Assembly: GCA_013396525.1 (NCBI GenBank)
Contig: VWYX01000285.1
Coordinates: 590,002-654,001 of the forward strand
DNA length: 64,000 bases
Reading direction: 5' to 3'
Origin: Chaetorhynchus papuensis
Lineage: Eukaryota > Chordata > Aves > Passeriformes > Rhipiduridae
Each line of letters starts with the position of its first letter. The stretch's first letter is position 1. Both the position numbers and the translations under genes were made by a program. Of this stretch, positions 53,061 through 64,000 are shown piece by piece. Under the pieces are notes generated by a model. The model did not search any database and had not been told where the DNA came from. It saw only the letters and a program-made list of their open reading frames with translations.

Positions 53061-54216
53061 ATTTTTGATTTGCAAACAAAATCCAGGATTGGAGAACGCT
53101 AAGGCTTAAATTCCTAAAATCCAGGAAATTTGGTTCTTTCAGTTGTCTCTCTACCTGCCTCTGTTTGCCCCTTGTCCCTCCACCTTCCGGACAGGAGAGC
53201 ACATCCTCCCAAGTCCCCCTGAGGTGTGTAAAGGAGATGAGGAAATGTCTGCTCCCACCTTAAGCTTCCTGAACTGGTCTCCAAGTGGTTTTCCAGCCCA
53301 GCCTGATGTGCATAAATTTCCCTACCTGGTGCTGGGCCATTTTCCATCTTTCTCTCATATACACACAACTGTGACAGTGCCACTTTCCTTCCCTTGGACT
53401 CCAGGTCTGTATTGGCACTGGGCAGACAAAGGGAGTTGCTGACTGCTGGCAGTCACACCTGAGCTTTGTCCCATGGACATCGCCTTTTGGATGTGGGAGA
53501 ACCACACCAGGTGCTCGTCACCTTCCATTCCCTGTGCCGGGGCTTGCAGCTCATGGGAAACCTCAAATATCTGCAAACAAAAAAGAGTTGGAAAAATGAT
53601 GGGAGCTTCCTGCCCTGCACCACGGGGCAGCTGTGGCGATGAGGATCAGCTACCCATGGCCCCTGGCCGAGGCCTTGGGCTGGCTTCAGGCAGGAGGAGA
53701 GACAGGATGACAGTTTCCAACGTAATTAGACACAAACTGCACCTGCTGGATGAGCTGCCCTGGTCTCCCCTCTCACCAGCATCCAGCATCTCTGCAGCAG
53801 CGGTTCCCAGCCTCGGGAATGACGTCCAGCGGAGCACGGTCCAGCGCACAGGCACAGTGGGTCTGTCTCTGCCTACAGCACTCGCAGCCTGACAAGAGGC
53901 AAACAGTGCTGGGGGCAAAGGGAATGACCTGGTGTGTGATGGAGCAAAACCCGGATGGGCACCGGCAGCTCCACGCCAGAGCACCCAGAGCTGGAGAGAG
54001 GGAAATGGCTGGAGCTCCAGCACAGCCCCTGTGTCAGCTCCGCAGTCTCTTCCCTGGAGCAGTCCTATGGATTGGATCACATTGTCACCTTCTCCCCAGG
54101 AACCCCCAGGGCCCCTGGATGGGTTTCTTTGCTCCTGTTCCACAGTTAGACTCACAGCAAACATGGGTGCCTGAGCAGTTGCTGATTTTCCCACTATTTT
54201 CTTTGAGTCAGGGTCT
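53061..54216. other. GC-richer intergenic sequence, no gene recognised
   Basis: Open frames exceed 170 codons here on both strands because the composition is GC-richer. They overlap each other, use no recognisable domains and stop within or at a CR1 copy, so I do not call any as a gene. Confidence 0.55.
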
Positions 54217-54525
54217 TCATAGAATCACAGGATCATGGAATGGTTTAGGTTGGAAGGGACCTTAAATATCATCTAATTCCAACCCTTCTACCAACCAACC
54301 CACTTTCCACTAGACCAGGTTACTCACAGTCCCATCCAGTCTGGCCTTGAACACTTTCAGGGATGGGGCAGCCACAGCTTCTCTGGACAGCCTGTGCCAA
54401 GGCTTCAACACCCTCACAGCCAAGAATGTCTCTCTCATGTCTAATCTCAATTTACTCCCTTTCAGTGTGGAGCCATTCACTCTTGTCCTGTCATTTCATG
54501 CTCTTGTCCTCCCTCTCTTTAGGAG
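54217..54525 (-). mobile_element. CR1 LINE 3' fragment, antisense, uninterrupted
   Basis: Starts 'tcatagaatcacaggatcat', then 'aggttggaagggaccttaaa', 'cttgaacactttcagggatg', 'cagccacagcttctctggac', and reaches 'cactcttgtcctgtcatttc'. This is the reverse complement of the CR1 3' end over about 300 bp. It shows the normal unbroken order of blocks. Confidence 0.92.
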
Positions 54526-56890
54526 CTGGGATTTCAGCATCCCAGCCCATCACAGGACCGATGCCTGTGTGGCTCTTGCTCCCCACCCCTGCCCTCACAC
54601 CCTGCCCAGCAGGGTCTCTGCAGGTGGCTGCCTGAGTAAGCTGGTACCTTCATCTTGTAAGCCTCAAGTCCTTTATTTTAAATGGAGCAAAAAAGACATT
54701 ACAGAACAGCACTTACATGTGACACAAAGACATGGTTTCACCCAGTCAGCAGAAGCTTTGGCGCAGTTTTAGCTATTAAAGTGCTACATTACCAGAGGAA
54801 TTTCCTTTTTGGGCAGCAAAAACTTTTCAGGAGTTTCCTTTGAAGCCTTTATTGAGGTCAGGGGCTGCATCCTTTTGTAATCTCTCCATGTCAGCCTACA
54901 GCGGTTTTGGAAAGCCCTTACACTGGATATTGTGACAAACACCAGCTCTTTGTTCATTAGTTTACACTTGGTAATAGATGTGAGGCCAGGGTGGAGGATG
55001 CTCTCGGCGAGTGATTCACACTCTGCTGCACTAAGGCTTGCCATGACTGCAATAGCTGGAGACAGAACCACCCTCTTTTAAGGGTCTGTGTTTTTAATTA
55101 AAACACCAAGCTGAGGAATGGGCGACTTCAGAGCATTTTGATCCAACGAGGAATGACAAGCACATGGCTGCTTTTAAAAGAAACTAATTAATAGCCACTA
55201 TCTTATCAGTATAAAACTGTCAGCACATGAGGAGGGTGGGCAAACTGAGATGCAAAGCATTTGTAAATGAGCCTACACACACACACATACAAATGTTACT
55301 ACAATACCAGCAACACACCAAGGAACACACTTCGGAATATCCAGCTCCAAGGGCAAACCGGAGGGGGTCTGGAGTGGATTCCAAGTCACACCTCTGGGCT
55401 GATTTTAGGACAAGCTACATCGATGATCTGGTTCAGTTCACCTTGACTCCACCACCCAGTTTCGCTTCCCATTGCCACATCACCTGCCAGCCCTCACAAC
55501 GTGGGAAGGGGACCAGGAGCCCACCTGGGGTGACACACCTGCCTTTGGAGCAGCATATTCTGCCCAGTTGAGATATTTGCTTTTTAAACACCTCAGCTTA
55601 CAAAACACTACAAACACAGGCAATTTCAGAAGCAAACACAACCAGGGCTCCTCACCCCAACACCCTTTCCTGCCTCACGGTCAGTAACTGTCCCATGTAC
55701 ACTAACTGCTCCTTATTCCACGTGGGCTCCCTTCCCTGTGAGACACTCCTCTAAAGGAAGACAACTAAAAGCCATTTTCTTGCTCTCAGATTTACACTCT
55801 GGATACAAGGAGGTCCTGCCAAGAGCATCCCCCACCCCTTTTTTCAGCTTCCCACTGCTCTCATTTCCAAGCCTCCAAGGAAAATACATGTTTTTCTCCA
55901 GTTAGTTTTTCCACCAACTTTGGGATGTTTCCTAACAATTGCTCACTTTTCCCCAAAAGAATCAGCAAGGAGCCCTTGTTCCCAGCAGAGAAGTGTAAGA
56001 TCAGGAATGTTCTGCTTTCTGGTCCAGCTTGTCCCAGCTCACAGAACAGACCCCAGCTGTCTCCAACCCTGCAGCCCCAGCATCGCTCTGAGCTCTTTCC
56101 TCTGAGCGTGGTGAGTATCCTGTTTGCCATCCTTCCTGCTGCTCTGTGCCATTAGCACGATAGCATCAGGTTTTCCACTTAAGCTCCCACATCCTTTTCC
56201 TGATCAACACATTGTACAATTGTTCCATTGACCATGCTCTGATGGAAAAAACGTCCCAAGCTTGAGCCTTGTCCCCCACAGGGCAGGACAGCAAGGGGCT
56301 GGTTTCCTTCTTCCAGCCTGTTCTGGTGCATTTACATACAACTCTATCACAGCACCCATATTCCCAAACAACAGTATTTTATAGGATTTACTTCACTGCA
56401 TCAATTGTGTATAAATGATTTGTGATTTCTGCCTGTAAATATATGACAAGGTAAGGATACCCACAGAGTGCTGTTTTACAGCCTGGGCAGCAGTGCCAGC
56501 AGTTGCTGTTTCCTGACGCATTCTGGCAGACCCAACACCAACTCCTGCACTCCTCCCACAGCCAGCATTTCCTCCAGCCGTGTCCTCATCCATGGTGGAC
56601 AGCTACAGGACTCCTCCGTTCCTATACCCCAAAGCACAGGAGTAACCTGGCAGGCTCCTGCCAGGCCAAACTGTGGTTTCCTCCACCAAGTGCTGCCTCC
56701 CTTGCAAGGTCTTCAAGATTTGTGTCTGCACATTCCCTGTGACAAATCCAGAGATGTTTTGCCCATCACTGAGTTCCCTTTGCAGGCTCCAGTCCAAACC
56801 CAGAACTCAGCTTGCAGAGATACCCCTAAGCCAACACAGAGGGTCTAAGTTTTGGCCAGTTCCTGCCATCACCCCCTGTTGTCAGCCCTG
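54526..56890. other. Intergenic, no gene recognised
   Basis: No gene is supported. A short CA run occurs at 55275-55288. Several overlapping open frames near 55.9-56.8 kb have no family resemblance. Confidence 0.55.
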
Positions 56891-57040
56891 GCCGGGAGGT
56901 GGTGGAGTCACTGAAGGTCAAGAAATGACTGGATATGTAGCACTCAGTCTCTGGTCTGGTTGCCAGAGTGGGGATGGGTCACAGGCTGTATTCCATGATC
57001 CTGGAGGTCTTTCCCACCTCAGTGATTCTGTGACTGTGTG
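56891..57040 (+). mobile_element. CR1 LINE 3' fragment, sense
   Basis: Runs from 'gccgggaggtggtggagtca' through 'caagaaatgactggatatgt' and 'ccatgatcctggaggtcttt' to 'agtgattctgtgactgtgtg', the order of a CR1 3' end. It directly precedes the CpG-rich patch. Confidence 0.9.
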
Positions 57041-57203
57041 AGGGCTCTGTCCCAGTGACTCCAGCCATGCTACCCCTCCAAGACAGCTGTTTTTAGGGGG
57101 AAACTTTGGCCTGTCGCGAAGGGAGAGATGATGCTGTGCAAACACGAAATTGCTGACGTGGCGGGGAGACGCAGCACCTTGTGCCGTGTGAAGCATCCGG
57201 GAG

Positions 57204-57246
57204 CACAGAGACACACAGAGACACAGACACAAACACAGACACACAC
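57204..57246 (+). repeat. Imperfect (CA)/(GACA) simple repeat
   Basis: Interspersed acacag, gacaca and caaaca units over about 43 bp at the edge of the CpG island. Confidence 0.8.
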
Positions 57247-57356
57247 GGTCCGTCCAGGAGCGGTTCCCAGGGCGGTGTTTGGGGTCCTGCATCCCCGAAC
57301 GCTCCCTCTGTCCCCTCTGTCCCCTCACGGCCGCCGCGGGGTTTCCCTGCCCGCTG

Positions 57357-57370
57357 CTGCCCCCTGGCGG
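57357..57370 (-). promoter_or_regulatory. CTCF-like motif
   Basis: The minus strand reads CCGCCAGGGGGCAG, close to the CTCF core CCASYAGGGGGCRS. It lies inside the CpG island. Only the motif supports binding. Confidence 0.6.
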
Positions 57371-57919
57371 GGCGCGGGCCCGGTGGCGCCGCGGCTGCTC
57401 CAGGCCGGGAGCGGGAGGGAAGCGGGATCGGGATCGGGAGAGTGACCGGGAAGGGCCCAGCCCGTCCCCGCAGCCCGCACACCGCATGGCTGGGGGTACC
57501 TCCGGTGAGGCCGAACCTCCCATTTTTCCCGGCGGGAGCATCAGCGTATTCCTGCTCGTTAGAGCCCGCCTGGCGCTTCCATGGCTGCGCTGCCCGGACC
57601 TAGGGAGAGGCTCTGGCTGAGATGCCCAGTGGAATAAAGAGAAGCCTGAAGGGCTGCAGGACATAGGGGACTGTTTGGACAACTTTTCTGGAGCATTTAG
57701 TGCTCATAGAAGGGAGAAATCCAGAGTCCTGAAAATCTCCCCCATCCTTTCCCAGAAAATGGGGCCCCTCCACAGAGTGGAAGCATCCCTCCCCTCTATG
57801 CCCACCCAGCCCCTGCCTGGGATGGGGTTCCCTGGAGCTGGGTCCCTGCACCCAACAGGTGCACCTCTTAATCCCACAGTTCCCAGGTTGCAATGAGAAT
57901 TACTCCTCTAGCCGAGGGT

Positions 57920-58061
57920 AGGAACACCTTCCATGAAACCTGTTTGTTCCATGCCCCATCCAACCTGGCCTTGAACACCTCCAGGGATGGGGCAGCCACA
58001 GCTTCTCCGGGCAACCTGTGCCAGGGCCTCCCCACCCTCACAGGGAAGAATTTCTCCCTAA
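57920..58061 (-). mobile_element. CR1 LINE fragment, antisense, 3'-side piece of a split copy
   Basis: Reads 'caacctggccttgaacacct', 'cagggatggggcagccacag', 'gccagggcctccccaccctc' and 'gggaagaatttctccctaa', then leaves CR1 abruptly near 58061. The next part of the CR1 order resumes at 60075 in the same orientation. Confidence 0.88.
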
Positions 58062-60074
58062 AAAGACATCTCTGATCCAAATGTATCAGCATCACTTACC
58101 ATGGGAACAGAAAGGTTCCTGGAAGTCAGATTGCCCAGTGGCTATGCACACACTGGAGCAGATGCTTGGATGATGGCTCTGGATGTCCCTGGTTCCTGGA
58201 AAACCATCTCCTGATGGCATTGTGGAAGACCACACCCTAAGATAACAGACCTTTGAGTGATGAGGCCAATGGTGGTTGCATTCATCAGCATGAAGTTCAC
58301 TTCCCTTCTGCATCTCTAAAAGACAAGTATCATGACACCCTTATTTTGTACACACAAATGACTGGTTTGTCCCCAGTTATGTGACTAGATAGCAGTGCTT
58401 TATTCACACTATTATTCTCCACATCCAGCATCTGTCCTAACCACAGCAGTCCCAGCTCCTTCACTGACACATTACACATCACTCTATTGGTAGAGCACAA
58501 AAAAATCATGCTTCGAAGCAAACTGTTACATGGATATATTTATTGCATTGCAGTCCTAGACATTTTAAATATAAACACTTATATCTGGAAAGCAGAATAT
58601 TGCAAATTCAGTATTACCCAATATGTTCATAGCAGCATCAGCTTCCTAAGAAACAAAATATTTAGGAAGACAGAGAAGGAATTACAAAGGAGTTACACCC
58701 CCATTTATCACCATCTGATCCAAACATAAAACTGCAGCTGTGAAACAGACATTGAAGTCACCAAATGTGACCTTGAAGACATCAGTGATGTCAAGACTGA
58801 CAAGTGTTTTTGTACCTGATTCCCCACACGGTTTTTGTGTGACAAGGTGAGGTTAACTAACAGTCACAAGCCTGGAGAGGGCAGAGGGTTGATGTATCTG
58901 CATTACCTGACAGAGAGAGTTTTAATAACAACACTTGGCACTTGTACAGCATTTACCACTTCCCCAGATCCTTGCAAGACAGGCAAGGAGTGCTTTTGGA
59001 TGTATTACAGCTGTGGAGCATCAGGGAGAGGGATGGAAGCGACTTGCCAAGGCCATTCAGTGAGCAAGAGGCAGCAAAGAGAGCAGAATTTGTCAACCCC
59101 TGACTTCCAATCCCAGGTCAGTCTGGTGGCTCATGCTGCTCCTCTGTGGTTCCCTAAAGAATGATTGGTTAACAAGTCCCAGTCCGTGCAACTACAGTGG
59201 GTGCGTGCACCATTTGAAAAGAGGTCAGCTCATCTGCTCCCCTTGTAATGCCCACTTTAGTTTTGGGGAAACCATACATTTCTGTCATCTTGTTCTCTCA
59301 ATAATGTCTCAGCTGAAGACACCTCGACACAGCTGCACTTTGCTCTGAAGCAGTGGAAATCAGAAGCAATCACTATAGGAGCAGCTTTCATTTCTTTCCT
59401 GAGGGGGAGCACTGATCTTTAGAGAGAAAAAAGGATGGATATGTTTTCACACAAACTGATCAAACTACTTTTCATTCTAGATGAATACATGACTGACTGG
59501 AAGTCTCAGGTGTACTTATTTTTTTTCAACAAAGTCATCCAAGTGTATACCACAAAGCTAGAAGCTAATAAGTTACCCTGGAACATCAGAAGGCATTTTC
59601 CTACCATGACACTTCACTTCCACCAGCTTAGAGCAAGAGCACTTACAGTGACATCTGAAAGGACTTGTAAACATCATGAGAGAAGCATCTGTGCTATTTC
59701 CCCAGTAAAGCAGTCCTTTCTCCTGCACCCCCAGGAGGCCAACAAGGAAAACCAAGCCTCCTCCATCAAAAGGGCAAATTTGCTCAGTTCCTTCTTCTCC
59801 CACTGGCTTTCCTCTGCAAAATGTTAGGGGCAGGATCAAATGTGTCAGTCATTACAGGTGGAGCCTGGCAGAGATTCCAGGGGCAGTTCAGATGCTGTGA
59901 AAGGCTCACAGCATAAGGGAGGCTGCACTCAAGAGCTGGCTCTGCATCCTCCCCTTCATCTACAGAGTTCAACTGCCCAGTGCTGGCTGGATTGTGCCCA
60001 AGGGTTAGAAAGCCCCTTCCCATGTCAAGGAGTTATCACCACCTGAGTAATTCCTCTCCCCTCCTTTTCCTTTG
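58062..60074. other. About 2.0 kb separating two CR1 pieces
   Basis: Sequence without a recognised gene or known repeat. It begins aaagacatctctgatcc and ends ctccttttcctttg, with no obvious terminal inverted repeat or TG...CA ends. It may be an insertion into a CR1 copy. Confidence 0.5.
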
Positions 60075-60282
60075 CCTAATATTGGGATTTAACCCTACTC
60101 TCTCTCAGTGTGAAAGCCATTCCCCCTTGTCCTGTCACTCCAGGCCCTTGTAAATAGTTTCTCTCTGTCCTTCTTGTAATCTCCCTTCAGGTACTCAAAG
60201 GCTGCAATTAGGTCACTCCAAAGTTTCTCTTCTCCAGGCTGAACAATCCCAACTATCTCAGTCTTTCCAGATTTGCAATACT
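60075..60282 (-). mobile_element. CR1 LINE fragment, antisense, 5'-side piece of a split copy
   Basis: Reads 'ctctctctcagtgtgaaagc', 'cattcccccttgtcctgtca', 'cccttcaggtactcaaaggc' and 'ttctcttctccaggctgaac'. It continues the CR1 order where the 57920-58061 piece stops. Confidence 0.88.
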
Positions 60283-63200
60283 TTAATTACTATCAGAATT
60301 TCACAAATTCTGTACAAACTTACTTTTCCAATACTATTTCTAGTCAGCAGCAGCCTTTCCTAATGTTCTAACAGACTGTCTTAGAGTTCCTATGAGTACA
60401 AACTTAAAACTTTTTAAGCCAACGTCAAGAAGCGAAAGCATGAACTGAAGTAGTTCTGGGCTGCAGATGCTGCAGACCTCAGCATTTATATTTTACACTT
60501 GGCAGTGCAGGCAGGAGAGAAAACATCCTCATATTAATTGGCAGTATTTGCAGTTATGCTCTGAGGCAGACACTGGCATTTACCTGAGCAGCTTCTCAGG
60601 CAAGAGCTGGCCTGGCTGAGGGAATCACTGCATCTCCTCTGAAAAGGTACAGGACTATGCCTTCCAATTTTATCCAGTGGCAGAACTTGCAGTGTTAAGT
60701 TGGTGGATATAACTCTGATTTGTTTAATCAAAGACAGGAAGTTTACCTGGAGATAAACATCTTCATAAAGTCAGTGTTTTCAGTCTGCTGTCCCTGCTCC
60801 ATTTTCCTTCAAGACTCTGGATGAAATTGTTTCCACCTGTCTCGCCTAGGTCAGTGCCAGTAAGAAACAGAAAGGGTGAGTGTGGGCAGCATGTTGGACA
60901 GAATGTCAAGTTCAGTAAGAATTAGACTTTTTTTTCTCTTCCCCATTTTATCCTGCACACCTCTTCACCCAGTGATTCACAGGTGCATGTGGGTGACTGC
61001 AGCAGCAAACTAGGAAAACCTACCACTTTGTGAAGGGAAATAAATAACAAAATTATTTTTCAAGTTTCAAAAAATCAGTTTACTCCAAAAAGTAATATTA
61101 TCCAAGATAAATAATTCTTCTGACCAAATAATTCCAAAACTCTAAAGAGAACAGTATGAAAATCAAGAATAGCCAAAGGCTCTCTGGATTCAAAACTGAA
61201 CAGGGAACATTCCTTAGGGAGGGGTAAAAACCAGTGGGCAGTCAGGCCTATTCCTGCTGAGACACTGCCCTGCTGAGGGAATGCTGCAAAAGAAACAATG
61301 AATCCAAATACTGAAGGATAAGAAGCAGATGGGAAATAGCACTCACTGATTAATTCCGTAATCACCTGAGGGAGGACAAGCACCTCACTCTAGGTCAGAA
61401 AGAAACCTTCCAGGCAATCAATAAACTGGACAAGTCAGTTGAGAGAAGGAACCAAACCCACATTTTTTTACAAGCTCCTTTTTTCCCCTTTGGCCTTACC
61501 TCTTCTACTACCACAGCATAAGAAATGTTTGATAAAAATGAAGCACATGTGCAAAAACATTTCCTAAGAACTAATCCCAGAAATTAGAAATTATTTTAAA
61601 ACTTTCTCAAATTATGCCAATGCTTCTTTGAAGTTATTGCAGAAAACTGCTCCCTGTAGTAACTGGGTACCTAATCACAAACACACTTCAGGAACCAGGC
61701 TGAGCAAAGTCCCAGAAATACAGGACAGGTGGAAACCTGTGGATCCTTTCCAGGGACTTCTTCACATCTGCCCAAAGCTTTTTCACTCTCACCTTGCTCT
61801 CTGTTTCTTACTTTTCATTCCTTAGCACAAAGACTTTGGTGTGTCTGTGCTCACAGCATCACTGCAGCAAGAGAGGAAGGGCTGGGAGCAAAAAACTTTT
61901 TGAACAAAAATTTTATGTTGAGTTTGAAACAGAAAAACAATAGAAAGAAACAACCAGAAACAATTAAAAAAAACCAAACAAACCAAAGCTCATTTGTTTC
62001 CAAAGGTTGTTTTCTTTTTCTTTTTTTTTTCTAACAGATTTTGAATATTTCAGTGAGGTAGAAAAATTCCTTTCAGAACATGACATTCAATTTTATTTGA
62101 AGAGCAACATTATCTGAAGTATTGAACATGCAAGTGACAACACACCTACAGGATCACTTGCTTCATCACAATCATGATGCTTGAAAGAGACAAAACACAT
62201 AAAATAGCATTTTAATAATGCATTCTTAAAAGATACAATGCCAGAAAATGTGGGAAAAGGAAGATATTTGGCAGATCTGAAGTAGTAGAAGAGGAAGCAG
62301 CAGTATTCAAGAAGCAGCTTGGAAATAATGAGAAAGGTGGACAGGAAAGTAGGAAACAAATGAAGAACCAACAAGTAATTCTGTAAATCTAAATTGGAAG
62401 AGAGAAGTTTAACCAACTTCACAGATAAGAGGAGGAATATTTTAATAATGAGGTAGTGCAAAAAAAGTAGATAAACTATAATCCTTAACTAGGTTTGCTC
62501 ACCAAGGTGATGATTCTGGAAGAACAGGTCAGGGATGATATAAAAATCAAGGCACCAACTCAAGTCTAAGCACCAGCATTTTTTGTAAAATGTAAACAAA
62601 GAAACTCCTAGATGTGAAGCAACAAACAACTGTAAGGTTTCAGGGAAAAACCTTCTATGAAAGGAAACATTGAGACTTCCAGCAGCAACTGAGAACTTGG
62701 GGAAGTGGCAGTCGACAAGGAAGGGCAGCATGGCCACAAAAATATTCACAGTAGTTGTATCTTAGTTAATGCAAAAGGCAACATAAACTAGGCAGACAAA
62801 CAGAATTAAGAATATGAGTGAAGAAAAGCAGGAATTCAATGAGATGTCACTGTGTGTCAGCCTGAGTGCAATCTGACACCCTTTGGTCAAAGACGAAGGA
62901 AAGAGGAGAGCTCAAAACCAGTGGCCTTTGGTACTAATGGAAAAGGCAGAGAGGAGTCATCCCAAGCAGCTGAAATAAAAACAAAGCTGCCAGAAAACAG
63001 AGGGGAAAATCCCCACAAACAAAACATAAGGAAGAAAATATTCACTTGCAATAAAAGCTGCTGGGAAGTCAGGACCAGAGATAAACACCTTGTTTCTAGC
63101 TTCACATGTTTCTAGCAATTTGTGAGGGTTCTGGTTAGTACACAGAGAGCCAACCAGGAAAGGGTGCAGAAAGCCAGGGCAACAAGAAGAGTCTTTTAAA

Positions 63201-64000
63201 ATCAGAGTTTAGAATGTCCTGAGGAGACAAAGTACTGACAGGAGAAAGGGGAAAAAAAAGAAAAAAAAAAGGGAGAAACTGCAGAGCCCATGAACACAAA
63301 CATGAACAGTAAAGAAGGGAGGGGAAACAAGAATCTCCATGAGAAGAGTCTTTTCAGTGCCTAGTCTCAGTTCACAGAGGGATGGGATTACAACAGTAAA
63401 GCAGTGTTCCATAAAAAGTATTTAGTTTTTTTTTCCTTTCTTTTTTACTCTTGATGAAACTATTTTGCCTCAACAGTACTTTTTATTCTGTCCCAGGCTG
63501 AACTTGGCTTTGAGCTCAGTGGCTGAGCTCATCAAGCCCCATGTCATGTGAAATGTTGACATAAGTTTCAGGCTCCCCCAGAGGCAAACAGCTGCTTTGT
63601 GTGTCCAGAATGTCTGCTAAATGATTTCTGTAATTTGCCCAAACACCAGACATACCCTTAACGACCAAGCAAGCAGAATGCTGCATCTGCAGCAACAGAA
63701 ATCCATGTCACCCACAGTACAGCCACTCCATTTGAGAACTCAGGACATCTATATGCAATGTAAGTCATGCTATGAAGCAATTTCCCAACTTCAGCTTAAA
63801 CACACAGAGCTGCTGCAAAGCACAAGGCAGTTGAGATGAATACAGAATAGCAGCATGAAATCTCCTTTGACAACAAAGGGAAGAGACTACATAATGGAAC
63901 AGCTTCATTTACCCTCAAACTTCTGCATGTGGGTTTTTTGGAAAGCAGTTTATACCTGCAGAACCCTGGCCTGATCTGCAGTAATTTAACAGCCTTGCTA
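60283..64000. other. Intergenic to window end, no gene recognised
   Basis: AT-rich sequence with A-rich runs on the plus strand (61960-61990, 63250-63270). Open frames are short. The right-hand neighbour expected from vertebrate gene order (LSM11, convergent with CLINT1) is not visible as coding sequence here. Confidence 0.55.

Larger units (their letters stand above)
57115..57610. promoter_or_regulatory. Orphan CpG island with CTCF-like site
   Basis: CpG-dense, densest at 57245-57605. It holds a CTCF-like core (57357-57370), a GGGATC tandem near 57422 and a purine/CA repeat at its left edge (57204-57246). On the plus strand an ATG at 57486 is followed by a good donor (CCG|gtgagg, 57505), which could be a first exon. 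No downstream exon is visible, and no recognised gene starts here. Confidence 0.6.

Noticed and set aside
53646..54265. Overlapping open frames of 171-182 codons on both strands
   Set aside because: They overlap one another, run into a CR1 copy, and show no recognisable domain or splice structure.
56918..57682. 254-codon minus-strand open frame, the longest in the window
   Set aside because: It spans a CR1 copy, a simple repeat and the CpG island, and contains repeat-encoded low-complexity sequence. Its length is explained by GC richness.
58062..60074. Endogenous retrovirus or LTR element between the CR1 halves
   Set aside because: No TG...CA ends, no primer-binding site, no gag/pol-like frame and no paired LTRs are visible.
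60283..64000. LSM11 coding exons expected from vertebrate gene order
   Set aside because: I searched both strands by eye for LSM11-like sequence and found none; the gene probably lies beyond the window.
1..64000. tRNA, rRNA, CRISPR arrays or prokaryotic-type systems
   Set aside because: No cloverleaf with A/B boxes, no spaced repeat array and no operon-like gene packing was seen; this is an intron-rich vertebrate locus.

Overview
The window is vertebrate nuclear DNA, almost certainly from a bird. The avian evidence is six CR1 LINE loci. Each is made of 3'-end CR1 sequence with the familiar avian motifs (for example the 'ttggactggatgatctccag' block and 'attctgtgattctg'-like ends). One large multi-exon gene lies on the plus strand: CLINT1 (clathrin interactor 1, also called epsinR or enthoprotin). 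All twelve coding exons can be placed with GT-AG borders and consistent phases, giving a 1,938-nt reading frame that encodes 645 residues.

Layout: 1-400 is upstream sequence without a recognisable gene. About 540-1060 is a TATA-less CpG-island promoter with two ZNF143/THAP11-like sites and an ETS core, and exon 1 starts at ATG 864. Intron 1 covers 25 kb (905-26129) and contains a fused pair of CR1 fragments, simple repeats, a near-perfect 42-bp hairpin and a 26-bp perfect palindrome. Exons 2-5 (26130-29581) encode the ENTH domain. Exons 6-12 (32078-46166) encode the disordered tail, which carries the clathrin- and adaptor-ear-binding motifs and a Met/Gly-rich C-terminus. Intron 6 may hold an antisense retrocopy fossil. 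Intron 9 has three evenly spaced GATTAATC palindromes. A 3'UTR of about 1.35 kb probably ends near 47.5 kb.

From about 47.55 kb to the end I find no protein-coding gene. This region has AT-rich blocks dense in homeodomain, POU and SOX-type motifs at 50.6-50.8 kb and 52.65-53.06 kb, which look like possible conserved non-coding elements. It has small CpG-rich patches, the main one at 57.1-57.6 kb containing a strong CTCF-like motif. It also has four CR1 pieces. Two of these appear to be halves of one element split by about 2 kb of other sequence.

There is no operon, CRISPR array, phage or toxin system here, and I saw nothing that amounts to a previously undescribed system. The findings concern regulatory grammar, splice choices, DNA structure and repeat history around an ordinary trafficking gene. 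Conservation claims are inferences because no alignment was possible.
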